A stretch of DNA of 64,000 bases. Origin: Clitopilus passeckerianus. Lineage: Eukaryota; Basidiomycota; Agaricomycetes; Agaricales; Entolomataceae. The notes under the pieces were generated by a model. That model saw only the letters and a program-made list of their open reading frames with translations, made no database searches and had not been told where the DNA came from. Numbering within the stretch: the first letter of the stretch is position 1; every line of letters begins with the position of its first letter. Shown here in pieces: positions 11,189-23,606 of this stretch. The stretch is from contig CALYLX010000115.1 in the NCBI GenBank assembly GCA_944990035.1, positions 248,001 through 312,000 on the forward strand. The letters are read 5' to 3'. Made by a program: the position numbers and the translations under genes.

Positions 11189-13393
11189 CGACTGTTTATT
11201 CTCTTTATGGGTTGTATTATTGTGTGATGTCGTTCCTGCTTTCCAGAATATCAAACATAATGCCGTACCATCGCGCGTCGCTATCGTTTGACAATGCAAC
11301 CTTCTCAGAAACTGTCGAGGAGAAAGGTACGAAGTTGCAAGCAACCATGAGGCCCCGCCAATCAGAGTGAAGACTTGCCGGGCATTTTGAATTCCGTACC
11401 CGGACCGCTGGAACCACCGAACCTGCCCTGCAAGCTCATCCTTGGGGGTTGGAAGACACCCATTCTGATTCTGAAGTGACGAAAAATGGCGCTCAGCGTC
11501 GGTCACCGCGCTTCGGTGAAATATCGGTGCTTGATGCAACTTTTCTTTGTCAATGAATCATGAAGCTATGTTCAAACCGTTCTCAAAGACTTGCGTCCCT
11601 ACGAAACGGGCTTACAAGGCTGGTCGGCGCCGAATGTAAACGCTGCCTCATTCATTTCTAACCGCAGTATCTTACGAGGACACGATCGAACCAGACCTTA
11701 ACAGCGATCTTTACCAAATATTCCTGGGAACGTCGAGCAGGGGTCGGCCGACTTCTAACATTCGCGAAGAACTATCTCAGAGGAATAAACCTGCGCCTCT
11801 GCAGGTCTATTGGCCAGTATTCTTAAGCGAGGCCTCAGGTCGAATGGAACGTCCGACCCTCCGCGTGAGCCGTGCCTTGAAGAGCTATCTTATCAGATTC
11901 TGTGGTGGACGCGTATTGGTGGCTTCAGGCTTGCGATCGAATCATATCTAGGCGGGAGCCTTCAATATCAAAACTCCACGAAGTATTCAGCGACCGTTTC
12001 CCCTATGGGAATGTGATCCTCCGGTACCGGGATACTTGCATGATGAATGCTCGCATATGCCTCCGATTCTCTCCTTCCTTTGCTGATACGTAAGAAACGG
12101 CCATGGGTGGCGTCGTATCGAGTGTTTGTTTTCTCCGTTGGACATGAATGAGAAGATTTGGGGATGCCGACCTCGCTTATTGGGGATCTCGCAGCAAAGA
12201 TGGTAGCCTCAGGCCACGATATAGAAGGAAAGCTTGCCGAAGTACTGAATAATGCTTCCGTAGGGCTTTTGACTAAGATATAATTCAGTGTTCTATGAAA
12301 CCGCCACAGCAATCGGCACGTTCAACTGTCCATCTGGCCACTAAATTGTGGCGGTATTGACTCAGAAAGATGAGGCTAGTAGCCCAATGGAGGCTGCCGG
12401 CAGCTAAAGCTGACCTTCTGGCTGACGGTTCACCAGGATACCATTTGACAGTTCTCAACGTACTTCGTGCCCCGCAGCACCTTGCATCATCGTGATATCT
12501 CGCCTCCTAGTATTTCAAAATGCCTAAAGGCTGGATCGGCCAGTGACATTGTAGCATATGAACAATTCGAGGTACTTGAGATTTGCTACATGCATTCAAG
12601 GTCCTTGACAGCGCGGTATTCGCCTAAATCTGCGCACGATTGTCTTCATCAGGTCCTCTTGGATCTACCCCTCCATAATCGAGGAACCCATGAGAATTTC
12701 GTGTGCTTGATGAGGCTGATTCCCTCATACAACCGTTGCATTCATGCTTGGCAGCTGTGCCTATTCCGCGTTGCATTATGTTTCTTTCAAATAACTGACG
12801 CCTAGATATGAGCCCTTAATTGATAGATCACGGCAGACGGATGTATCTGGCATTGCGCATGCATCGGGCAGCCATCCGGGGAAAACATTGGTTTGACAGT
12901 TCCTGTTTGTCGCTTTGCCGCCGGCAAACGCGCAGGATGACGATGTTTGTTTTGAAAGCCTCCGGAAAACATTCCGAGCTTTCGTGACAGTGCGAACGTT
13001 CCTTGTTCTGCGTTTCTGATGATAGCAAATCCATTGAACTCCCTCTTCGTGAAAACTTCAAGGGATTTTCTATGAATGATGACTTTATGGCAACGCGCAG
13101 CTCTATCAACGCTCTGGAATGATTTTGGGGATCATGCAGCTGTAGCGAACAAGGGCAACAAAGCTTGCAGATGAAAGTCGAGTTCATGGGCTTCGTGTTC
13201 TAAGTCTACTTCGGGTGACTCATTAACATGATTTCACAGTGAAATGGTTGAAATTTTCCCCGAAGAATTCTATCGGGCACAGAATGTTGGGGCAAATACG
13301 GCAAACCATGGTTTATTTGGTCCATTCTACAACACAGTGAACTACGCAGGTTCCATAAATAAAGCAATCCAATAATTAACAGCCCCTGCTGAA
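11189..13393. other. gene-free stretch
   Basis: Frames of up to about 130 codons occur on both strands, but none shows a splice-consistent extension, recognisable motif or credible start. Nothing else was seen. Confidence 0.45.
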
Positions 13394-13698
13394 TTAAGTA
13401 GCTGTGGGGGTTGGGGTGACAGTTGGACCTTCACTGCGCATATAGGGTGAGATTCCTTTGATTTTAGCTGCAAAGGTGATTGCTCAACTTACGTCCAGGT
13501 CACCGTCCTAGTTACATCAATGAGGTATGGAGATTTGTCGATGATCTTGTGTTCAATCCTTTCTGCTTTGACGACATCGCCGTTACCAATGCTCTGGCGG
13601 AAACATGAGTTTGAGGTTTAGGCAGAACAAGGCCCACCTACAGCAGCACTAGATGCAACAACGAGAGCGAAGAGAGTGACGAAGGTCTTGGTGGACAT
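13394..13698 (-). CDS. 65-residue small secreted protein
   Basis: The gene has three exons, read from the minus strand: 13642-13698, 13493-13593 and 13394-13433. Introns of 48 and 59 bp have GT-AG ends, and the spliced length is 198 nt including TAA. The product begins with a clear signal peptide (MSTKTFVTLFALVVASSAAS). A short charged mature region follows (IGNGDVVKAERIEHKIIDKS), ending in a Thr/Pro tail (EGPTVTPTPTAT). There are no cysteines. No family is recognised. It is transcribed away from laccase 1, whose ATG lies 484 bp away, so the two may share an intergenic control region. Every exon is too short to stand out as an open frame. The support is the combination of signal peptide, consensus splice sites and a stop in phase. 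Confidence 0.6.
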
Positions 13699-13746
13699 TG
13701 TGTGGGGTGCAGAAGTTCGGCTGTCGTTTCAAGGTAAACTACCTCT

Positions 13747-13753
13747 CCTTATA
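13747..13753 (-). promoter_or_regulatory. TATA-like box of the 65-residue secreted protein gene
   Basis: TATAAGG on the minus strand lies about 50 bp upstream of the ATG at 13698, a usual TATA-to-ATG distance for compact fungal promoters. The assignment is positional only. Confidence 0.35.
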
Positions 13754-14182
13754 ACATTCGTCACCTAACACCTTTTACTCAGCTGCGCGTATTCAGCTCA
13801 CACGAATCTGAAATCTGAAATCTAGACGATCTCTTTCCACTTCCCGTACCGGACATATCGCATCAAGATGAAACCGTTTCGTAAACGCGGCTTCTTCCCC
13901 GTGCCTTTTACCCTGATTATCGGGACTCTTCTGCCGAACCCATCCATAATCTCGCATGGCCGGTTCTCCTTTCTCGACAAGTCCTTACGTCTTTGGATCT
14001 CTCACCTGTGTCAGGAGAGTACCGCGCGGAAACGGATCCGTGTGAGTGTCGTTTTATGCCCTTTTGATGAGTCCGGTACAAGGTCATAGGCTTACCTGAA
14101 GTGTCACAGAGGGAACTTAAAAAGGCTCGCGTCAGAGCCATTTTTGCTCATCCCCAAATCGCCCCCAAGGACTTGAGGCAAT

Positions 14183-16491
14183 ATGTTGTCTGCTGCATTC
14201 CTCGCTCTGTCTCTCGCAGCAGCTGCAAATGCTGCCATTGGGCCGGTCACGAACTTGGTCGTTGTGAACAAGAACCTCGCTCCCGATGGTTTCACTCGTT
14301 CGTACGTATGGTGCATTTGAGCAGCATATCCAACTTCTAACATCTTTACCCACAGTACCGTCGTTGCAGGACAGACTGCTGCCTCCGCTGCTTTCCCTGG
14401 TCCTCTGATCAAGGGAAATAAGGTAATCCGCATTCAGTACAAAGGTGCCAAACACTTACTGACGATGCTATCCAGGGCGACAGATTCCAGCTGAATGTTC
14501 AAGATCAGCTCACTGATGGCACTATGTTGAAGAGTACCAGTATCGTAAGTTGAGGAATTCCCTCAAGGCTCCCTGATATTCACACCGTTCGGTAAGCATT
14601 GGCACGGTCTCTTCCAGAGGGGTTCTAGCTGGGCCGATGGACCTGTCGGCGTTAACCAATGCCCCATTGCACCTGGGAACTCCTTCCTCTACGACTTCCG
14701 GGTTCCCGATCAAGCAGGTACCTTCTGGTACCATTCTCATTACTGTAAGTCGAAGTCTCCGAGTCGTGTCCGACATGGAGCAAACAAATGCTGATCTTAT
14801 TTTTCCAGCTACCCAGTACTGTGATGGCCTGCGCGGTGCTATGGTTGTTTACGACCCTCAGGACCCTCATAAGTCTCGGTGAATATCATTCGATTTCGCC
14901 TACCCCGAATTACACTTACTGACGTTGTTTATAAATAGATACGACGTCGATGATGGTAGATCTGCAACGTTTACATACATTTTCTGATTACTGACCGGGT
15001 TTTAGATTCCACTGTCATCACACTCGCTGACTGGTACGAATATACTCTTAACCCACCCGAAATCGGGCTAACTTCTATCAACTCAGGTATCATACCGTCG
15101 CACCTTCGGCAGGTCTCGTCCCAGCCGCCGATGCCACCTTGATCAACGGTCTCGGGCGTCAGGCAGGCGGTGCCACCACTCCCCTGTCTATCATCAACGT
15201 CGTCCGTAATAGGCGCTATCGGTTCCGACTGGTCTCCATCTCATGTGACCCCAACTATACTTTCTCTATTGATGGACATACCATGGTAAGCTGTCACAAC
15301 TTTTCGTCGGAAACAGTCCGCTAACGCGATGTCGTCCCGCAGACTATCATCGAGGTCGACGGTGTCAACCATCAACCCCTGACGGTTGATCAAATTCAAA
15401 TCTTCGCTGGCCAGCGTTATTCAGTTGTCGTCACTGCTAACCAGGCTGTGGGTAACTACTGGGTTCGCGCTGACCCCAACGTCGGTAGCACCGGGTTCAC
15501 TGGTGGTATCAACTCGGCTATCCTCCGGTACCAGGGTGCCACAGTTGCCGATCCTACCACAACTTCGAGCGTCTCAAATCCTCTCGTTGAGGCTAACCTA
15601 CGTCCTCTTACCAACCCTGGTGCTCCAGGTGGTTCAGGCCCTGCTGATGTCCCTATCAACCTCGCCATCGCATTCACATCGACCCTCAAATTCACAGTCA
15701 ATGGGGCAACTTTCGTTCCTCCCACAGCCCCTGTCCTTCTCCAGATCATGAGTGGAGCTCGCACGGCTTCCCAAATGCTTCCTGCCGGAAGTGTCTACAC
15801 GTTGCCTCCGAATAAGGTCATCGAGTTGTCCATCCCTGGAGGATCTGTCGGAAGCCCCGTGAGTACCTATCTAGTGTACAATTTATTTCTTGTGCTCACC
15901 GTCTTCTCTCTAGCATCCTTTCCATCTTCACGGCGTGAGTTCCCTCCTTGGCATATCAGAAACCCCACTCAAGTGTTTTCTCCCTTAGCATACCTTCGAT
16001 GTTATCAGGAGCGCTGGCCAGACGACTCCCAACTATGCGAATCCCGTAAGCCCTTGACCTCGCTGACGCTTGCGACGCTTACCTCACCGTTCAACCCAGC
16101 CCCGCCGTGATGTTGTCAGCACCGGTGTTGCTGGTGACAATGTCACCATCCGTTTCAAGACTGACAACCCAGGGCCTTGGATTCTTCACTGGTGAGTTCA
16201 GATTTTCATCCGCTTGTTCTACTTACGCTTACGCCAATATCTCCAGCCACATTGACTGGCATTTGGAAATGTAAGTTATCTTCATTGGTGGGCTGGATTG
16301 GATAGAAGCTGACTGATATCCTCCAGTGGTCTCGCCGTTGTCTTCGCTGAGGATGCCGACACCCAGGGTACCGAAGATCAGCCCAGTAAGTCTGACGAAC
16401 GTCCACAGCCTCCCAATATACTCATTCGTATCTAGCTGCTTGGGATGACCTTTGCCCTATTTATGACGCTCTGCCTTCAACCGACCTTTAG
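14183..16491 (+). CDS. laccase 1 (multicopper oxidase, benzenediol:oxygen oxidoreductase)
   Basis: The gene has fifteen exons: 14183-14301, 14356-14422, 14476-14544, 14597-14744, 14809-14878, 14939-14955, 15006-15033, 15087-15285, 15343-15858, 15914-15934, 15989-16045, 16100-16191, 16247-16270, 16327-16385, 16436-16491. They total 1,542 nt, or 513 aa. A signal peptide ([17 protein letters not shown]) leads to three cupredoxin domains. All copper ligands are present: L1 IHWHGLFQ (His-x-His, type 2/3), L2 WYHSHYSTQYCDG, L3 HPFHLHG, and L4 HCHIDWHLE, which holds the type-1 Cys. The residue ten after that Cys is Leu, as in many basidiomycete laccases. The enzyme oxidises phenols with reduction of O2 to water and acts outside the cell. 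Exons 6, 7 and 10 are only 17, 28 and 21 nt. Length and motifs are complete, so it is probably active. Confidence 0.93.
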
Positions 16492-19400
16492 AGACTCCAA
16501 CATCGGAAATTGAGATTCAAAGTAGCCACAACTCTATCTAAACGCAATAAGCTTCAAGTTATCATTATCTATTCATCATGGTCGAAAGTAGAAAGGTTTC
16601 TCGATAAATTTATTACTCAAATATTAAATTGGAGCCGTTTTTGCCTTGCTCTGGGTTGTTCGTTTGTGAATCGAGTTGAATTCCCGCTACCTTTTAAGGT
16701 AGTAAGGTTTTGGAGGGACGCGTCCAAAACCGTTTTTTGGTGGAGAAACACAATCCATCAGCAGCCGTGTACTGAGTTCGAAATTCCTCGGCATTTCGCG
16801 GTCCCTAGCGATTGCCTCAAGTTTGCTTTAAGGTCGCGCCAAATATAAGATAATATGCAACTACGTAAGTTCCTGACTAGTCGAGGACGAGTAGCTGAAG
16901 GTTTACCTTTAATGAGTGATTTTCACCTTTTAGTAGATGTCAGATATCTTAAGCCACCACGCAAGCTTGAGCAACGTACCTCGTTGCGAAAGATTGCGCG
17001 CAGAACCCACTCGCAAGAAACCACGACGATCACCTAATTCATTAAGGAGACACAAGGTGAAATCAGACTGCCGTGTTATGAGGCGGATGAGGGTGAGTAT
17101 TGGGCAGAATTATAAGAGCTTTCCGTCGACAAAATCGCCCCCAATATCAAGAGCGCAGACACAAGCTTGGGTGGGGGTTCAATCATCCTTTTGCCCGGTT
17201 TGACATCCGAGGTAAGGACATCAAACGTCCTTCCAAACTGTTTTGCTCATTTTTGGGATCTCACCTGCACGCCGTCTGGCGCTGAACTGAGCTTTCTCAA
17301 GGAGGCCGATGCCATTGGCGGCTTTGCAATCATTCAGGATGGTTGCAATCTTCTTGGCACCCGTAGCCTTATTCGTATAACTATGTACTTTAATAGAACA
17401 ACATGTTAATCATGGCAAGTGTACACCCAGCAGCGTTAGGTTGGACGATCGAATGCCGATCGCACAGTTTGCACGAAGGGATCAATTTGCATGGGCACTC
17501 CCAGGGCCCAGGCATTCACTCCAAAAAGAGATTCTGAGAGAGGGATACTTAATGTAAAGGTCTGAAGTAGGAGGTAGCGGGCCATGCCGCTCGTCGGCCT
17601 TAGAGCTTTTATATGCAAGTGTTCTGTAAGTGATCTGCCTCCGATGATTGAAGTTCGGCTCTTCGGCTCTGGCGGCCCGAAGGTTTGTTTGACATTGCTT
17701 GGCTTTCTCGAGTTCAAGAGTGGTAGTTCAAAGGATTGGGACGCGGCAACGCCAGCCAAAGCGCAAGACTGTTCGCATCTACTTGCATGGCCCTATGGCT
17801 CGACGCAAAAGTGTCCGGATGATGAACTCGCTCGCTCGCGCATTTTGGGACAAAGTTTGGTATGAGAGAGTTGTCATAAAATGTATTCTCTATCGTTTAA
17901 ACCTATCAGAATTTTTATTTCGGTCCCCGAAAGTGATTTACCCTGCTTGTTGAGGTAGAAATCAGTTGATAGCTCAAAATTATAATCTAGTAGAAAAAAA
18001 TGAGATAGGTTTAAAATATTGTATTTAACTCTCCTGACACGATACAACTCGAGTTGAGGTAATCGGTGATGTGAGGAGGTCCAACCATCATCCAGAAGTT
18101 TGCAACTTCTGGCGCATGTAGGAAGATTATCAGCACCTATCAGCCCTAAATACTTGGATTTTCCAGCACCTATGTGGGTATTCATTCATAATTCAGCATC
18201 TTGAACAAAGGAGCTGAGGTGGTGAAGCCATGGAAGGTCGAGAATGAGGAGCTCAGTGGATTGATGGCATAATCTGGCTTAATCTCTCTCGATCGACTGG
18301 ACAACTTTCTGGTGGCTGTACTCTTACTAATAGAGTAGGTCGCCGACACTGGCTTAGCCGCCGTTGCCGCGTCCCAAAAGGATCCTCAGAGCTTTCATGT
18401 CATTGTCAGTGTCAAAATTTTTCCTTGCTGATAGCCATAGAAACTAAAGACCTCTGCAGGTAAATTTTCAGAGATATATGCAATAAGATTCATGAAAACG
18501 GACTCGAGACGGACATCATGCAAATTCTTGACCAATCTAGGACTGCTTTGCAAGATTTTCAAAGCTTGCAACTGCCCGAACCATCGCCATGACCTTTTGG
18601 GACCCGGACCGGGAGCTGTCCAGATAGAAGACGGCCTTTGATGTGCATATGGAGTATTCGTGGCTACGCACATGAATGTGCCGTGTATCATTGCTTGAAC
18701 GCATGAGGCTTGCGAATCAGATCATATCTGGTCCAAAACTTCAGACAAAATGGAATGGATTTCCCTTGACATGGGAGCAGCTATAAGGCGCTCGGTTCCT
18801 CCCCAAATGCCACTATACTAACAAGATCCACCTGCTCTCTCAAACAGGTATGCGTTGTTGCAAATGTCTCTTGTCTAAACCAGGCGATGTCTGTGCCATC
18901 AGCGGACCGTTGGTTCTCCGGACGTGTTGCCTGGCTTCTGTTTGGTGTCCTTCCCCGGCAGGACTGCAGTTTTGCGTCCCGCAAACGTTTTGCGCCGTGC
19001 GGAAGATTCTACGTGTTAACATCCAAGACGTCCTTTCATCGCAAGTCTACTCTTCTCATTTAATCGTGCAGCCAGGTTGTTCTGACGTTTCCGTGAAATT
19101 CCAGGTCAGATCTGTGCACAAATTGAACGGCAATTCTCTGTAAGGGCACCAAGGCAATGCACTATGACCACTTTGGGTGCCCTCGAAAGCCGGATGATCA
19201 TACCAGGGATTGCACCGCCATAAAAGTGGCTAGGCTCCTGATAGGGGACCGTAAGCGTACATTCATGCCCACGTAGTCTGAGGCTTCTCTAACCTTGGCA
19301 TTTGGTGATCCGCCCAGGCACCTCTTTCTTCTCTTCACCTTGTTGAAAAGATGGCGTATAAAGGAGAAGATTGCTCGACTGTGGTCGTGAATTTTGCTTC

Positions 19401-19597
19401 CTCCTTGCCTCCTTCAGCTCAGCCTCCCCCTATTCCATCCCGGAGCTTGACAGTCTGCGCTCGTCGTCATCGCAAACTTCGAGAGGAGGCTGGCATTTAC
19501 GCTCCAGCTAAAAAGCTCCTAACCTATTCTCCCCTTTCTCGGCTGACATATAAATTGCCTTGCTTTCCCTTCCCGCTCTTTACGCTTCGCCGCCACC
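16492..19597. other. spacer between the two laccases, no gene found
   Basis: About 3.1 kb without a convincing gene. Frames of 60-180 codons occur on both strands, including one ending at 19893 that overlaps laccase 2 in another frame. None has laccase-like or other family text, so no sign of a third, decayed laccase was found. The last few hundred bases are pyrimidine-rich, as in many basidiomycete promoters. Confidence 0.5.
19549..19555 (+). promoter_or_regulatory. TATA-like box of laccase 2
   Basis: TATAAAT lies 43-49 bp before the laccase 2 ATG at 19598, in a CT-rich region. The assignment rests on sequence and position only. Confidence 0.45.
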
Positions 19598-21643
19598 ATG
19601 CTTTCGTTAACTTTCCTTGCTTTGTCCCTTGCTCTCTCTGCTTCTGCTGCAATCGGGCCCAAAACCGATCTCTTCATCGTGAATCAACATGTAGCCCCAG
19701 ATGGCTTTCGAAGATCGTGAGTTGGACCCTGTGTGACCATCTTCCGTACGCTCACATGCTTGCCAGGGCTGTACTTGCGGGCGCTACACCCGATGAGCCT
19801 ACGTTTCCCGGACCTCTTATAACTGGCTTTAAGGTATGCAAAGTTGCAGCACATCGCCTAGCGCTCGACTTACCGTTGATGACAGGGCGATAAATTCGAG
19901 ATCAACGTTATAGACCAACTTTACGACCCTTCTATGGAACGAAGTACAAGCATAGTAAGCTTTGGTATCTGCATCTCGTAACACTCGCTGACCAGTTGTC
20001 CCTAGCACTGGCATGGACTGTTCCAGAAAGATTCGAACTGGGCTGACGGCGTCGCCGACGTTACCCAGTGCCCAATCGCTCCCGGCCATTCCTTCCTGTA
20101 TCAATTCCATGCAACCGATCAAGCCGGGACTTTTTGGTACCATTCACATCTATGTGAGCTTCTCGTCTACTAAGAAAATTCGGCCACTGACCCATCCTTT
20201 CAGCGACTCAGTACTGTGATGGGCTCCGCGGCCCAATGGTGATATACGACAAGAACGATCCCCATGCTCATCTGTACGACGTGGACGATGGTGAGCTGGA
20301 ACCCCTAAACCCCCAAAACTTACCTGACATTTCTTCAGAGTCCACTGTTATCACCCTCGCCGACTGGTACCACGTTCCCGCTCCAAGTGCTGGGCGTCGG
20401 CCATTCACCAACTCGACACTCGTCAATGGATTCGGACGACTTGACAATGGAACTACCCCTCTCGCGGTCATCAACGTTGAGCAAGGCAAACGATATCGCT
20501 TCAGGCTCATCAACATTGGCTGCGACCCGAACTGGACCTTCTTCGTAGACCATCACGACATGACGGTGATTGAAGTCGACGGCGAGAACCACCAGCCATT
20601 AAAGGTGGACTCAATTCAAATCTTCGCTGCTCAACGCTATTCCTTCGTCCTCAACGCCAACCAACCCATCGGCAACTATTGGATTCGGGCCAATCCTAAT
20701 GCTGAGAGTGGTGCTCCCGTGGACTTCGCAAACGGTATCAACTCAGCCATCCTCCGATACAGGGGCGCTCCAGATACACATCCAGTCACCTCTTCCGAGA
20801 GACGCAAGCACCTGAAGGAAACCGACCTCGTTCCCTTGACCAATCCTGGAGCCGTTGGAGGAAACAATCCGCCTGATGTCGCCATCAACTTGGGTATCTT
20901 CTTGAACATGTCGGCCGGCATCTTTACCATCAACGACCACCACTTCAATCGCCCCAATCTTCCTGTTCTTCTTCAAATTCTCAGCCGAAGCCAACCAGCT
21001 CAGGACCTGTTGCCCATGGGAAGTGTTTACACATTGCCGCGGAACAAGATTGTTGAGCTTAGCATCCCTGGAGGATCGACTGGCACTCCTGTATGTTTTA
21101 ATCCTCTTAATTCTCACGCGTTCACTTCACTAACCGCCATTTTTAGCATCCTTTCCATCTTCATGGAGTAAGCTTAACAAATCGTCTCCCCAGAAACCAT
21201 TACTTACTTTCATCCTCTAGCACGTTTTCGACGTCATAAGGAGCGCAGGGAGTGACGTTTACAATTATGATAACCCGCCTCGTCGAGACGTCGTTTCTAT
21301 TGGAGGTCCTGCCGACAACGTCACGATTCGATTCAAGACGGATAATCCAGGCCCCTGGTTCTTCCACTGGTATGTCTCCCATCCAAAATCGCCTTACTTT
21401 CTACTAAAGTATACTCCTTTTTCAGTCACATCGATTGGCATCTCGAGATGTAAGTTACCACCGCAGTTTCGAATTACATTGTCTAACAATGCTACTAGGG
21501 GTCTCGCTGTTGTTTTCGCTGAGGAGCCTGCAGAGCTTCAGAAGCAGCAAGCACCTCCTCCGGAATGGGATGAACTTTGCAAGATTTACGATGCTCTCCC
21601 CAAGGATGACCCAAGGATGAACAGTAGTAGTCTTCTGGGTTGA
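19598..21643 (+). CDS. laccase 2 (multicopper oxidase)
   Basis: The gene has ten exons: 19598-19716, 19767-19833, 19886-19954, 20006-20153, 20204-20290, 20339-21090, 21147-21167, 21221-21369, 21426-21449, 21499-21643. They total 1,581 nt, or 526 aa. The ATG has a strong context (CGCCACCATG). A signal peptide ([17 protein letters not shown]) precedes the three cupredoxin domains. Copper ligands are complete: IHWHGLFQ, WYHSHLSTQYCDG, HPFHLHG, HCHIDWHLE, with Leu ten residues after the type-1 Cys. The first four exons have the same sizes as in laccase 1 (119, 67, 69 and 148 nt), so the two are paralogues. Laccase 2 lacks five introns that laccase 1 has. Compared with laccase 1 it has a longer C-terminal tail ending SSSLLG. 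Likely an active extracellular phenol oxidase. Confidence 0.93.
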
Positions 21644-21913
21644 TTCTGTGCCTTTTTATCTTTTATCTTAGCCCTTTCCACGTCGATTCCCCACGTTTCC
21701 TCTTGCTTGTTCGTCGCTTTCTACCCTTGCTCTTTACAATAATCCATACCCCGATACCATATACATAATACCTATTTAATTAGCCAAAATAATATACTCG
21801 GATCAGCATCATTGCCGAACTGTCAAAATGCTCATGCTCGAACAAGCAGATCTTCTCCCCGTCATTACGGCTACCGGTGACTCGTCCATTCTCTTATCAC
21901 GCTACATTCCCAG

Positions 21914-23380
21914 ATGAGTGGAGAATTCCCTGAAAACACCATCGATCCTCTCAGGACAGAGGAAGATCCAACGGTATCTGCAGTAGCACCTATCTTGAAG
22001 CTTCCCAACGAAATCATGGAAGCAATCTTCTTAATGATCGCGACGGATGCAGACGGGGACTTTGATCTCCGTGGCTTATTTATTCAAATCGCCTCCCAGG
22101 CTTGCAGATCCTGGAGAACAGTCGCCTTGAGCTACAGGGGCCTGTGGAATCTAACCATAGATTATATTAGAAGTGTTAATCTCAGACAAATCACGCAAGC
22201 AAATTGGGAATTTTCGACCGATAACTTTCTCAATAGCCCCAAACCGAACCTCTCTTATCTTCGCCTTTCGGCTTCTACATACTGCACGCATGGGGGTCCA
22301 CTTTCCTCAGTAACCAGGTGCCCCAATTGCGAAGCATGTGGCTCCATAATGTCTTCGTTGACATTCATTCATTCCCAAGGACCCCACACCTCGAAGAGCT
22401 TAGCATCCATGCATCGAAGCGATTTGACTCCCCATCTTTATCAGAGTGGCTCAAGCTCTTGAAAAGGATGGCATCTCTGCGCTACTTCAGCCTAAAAGAC
22501 TCCCTATCCAAGTTGATGAGGCATTGGATTTTTCTGGTGTAGTTCATCTCCCCAAACTCCGGCTACTATGTCTCGACGGACCTGCAAACAAGTCCGATCG
22601 CCTGATAGGGTCCCTATCCCTTCCCTAGAGCTGCGGCTTTATGATTCGTTCAGACGAGCCGGTCGGGCGAGAAGCCCAGCAGAAACTACAGGACCTCATT
22701 CGGACTTCAGTCGAGCGATGGAAGCCCATTCGGACTTCAGTCGAGCGATGGAAGCCCAACGTACCGAATAGGGCATTCCAGGCAGCTTACAAGCACTGTA
22801 GTCCGTTCATCGTCTGCATTGGCAATGTGTGCCTTGACGAGACCCTGGAGTTCAAAGAAACCACTGAATATGTTTATCGGACAACAAACTTTATTGAGGA
22901 GTTGGAGCCCCCTTTATTCTTCAAGCTCAGAATCGTCGACGGCTCCAAATGGTTTACCTCCACCTTTCACCTTTTTCAAAACATTTCTCGGCAGCGACCT
23001 CTCTAAGAATCTGGATTGAAGATGATACTGCGTATGGAACCTCGTTATTGGACGGATTGTTGGGGCAGCTACGATGCCCTGAGAAGCTGAAAGTTTTGGA
23101 AATATTCGATGGAGGATTTAACATACTCCTGGGAACCATTAGGCGAGCGTCGCCTTCCCTCAGTGAACCCATGCTGTTCCCATCTCTAGAAACAATACGG
23201 CTGGTGACTGACAAATGGCACCTTCTTGAACCTATCCAGGAGTTGGAGGAAATCACCAGCTTCCTTAGATGGAGGAGGGGGAGGGGTTATGCGATCGAGT
23301 TTATGGATATTTCTGAAAGCATACGTAACGAAAATGTAACTAGTAAGTACAGAGAACTCGTAGCTCACCCTCCTTGGTAA
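21914..23380 (+). pseudogene. decayed F-box protein, copy 1 of a tandem family
   Basis: The frame starts with MSGEFPENTIDPL and an F-box (LPNEIMEAIFLMIATDADG, then ACRSWRTVALSYRGLWNL). It then breaks: the homologous text jumps frame near 22300, near 22490 and near 22975, and a TAG at 22626-22628 replaces a Ser codon expected in a motif that reads SSCG in the intact neighbour. The C-terminal part (LRIWIEDD, KLKVLEIFDGG, ITSFLRWRRGRGYAIEFMDI) lines up with the end of the intact gene at 23.6-25.4 kb. It carries a perfect 30-bp tandem duplication (22697-22756). It is more diverged than copy 3. Introns could in principle explain one shift, but not the stop and all three shifts. Confidence 0.65.
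22697..22756 (+). repeat. perfect 30-bp tandem duplication
   Basis: Two identical adjacent 30-bp units, each starting CATTCGGACTTCAGTCGAGC. The length is a multiple of three, so it duplicates ten codons (IRTSVERWKP) without changing the frame of the surrounding F-box remnant. Confidence 0.85.
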
Positions 23381-23606
23381 ACTGCGTCGCAGTCCAGATA
23401 CAGAGAGGAGAAACCTTGACGATTTGTGTCCAATTTGTAAAGGATATGACAAATAGGAAAGTCAGAAATTCAGCCGTTTTTCGTACTGGGCAAAGCTTGA
23501 ACACCAGGAGCTACCTTGGGCAACTTGAGCTCGGCTTACCCTGTTGAACTGGGCTCAGGCCGGATATGCGACTCGACTCAGTTGATCGTACGATCAATGC
23601 CAGCTG

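Noticed and set aside
11141..11539. Minus-strand frame of 132 codons after the two-span protein gene
   Set aside because: No ATG with support, no motif, and overlaps the end of the accepted gene.
13868..14089. 73-codon frame upstream of laccase 1
   Set aside because: Lies in the divergent promoter region, has no signal peptide or homology, and is crossed by an equally open minus-strand frame.
16510..17409. Several overlapping frames between the laccases, checked as a possible third laccase remnant
   Set aside because: No HWHG, HSH, HPFHLHG or HCH text in any frame.
19351..19893. 180-codon plus-strand frame overlapping the laccase 2 promoter and first exons
   Set aside because: It is out of frame with the laccase signal peptide and ends within exon/intron sequence; the laccase model explains the region.
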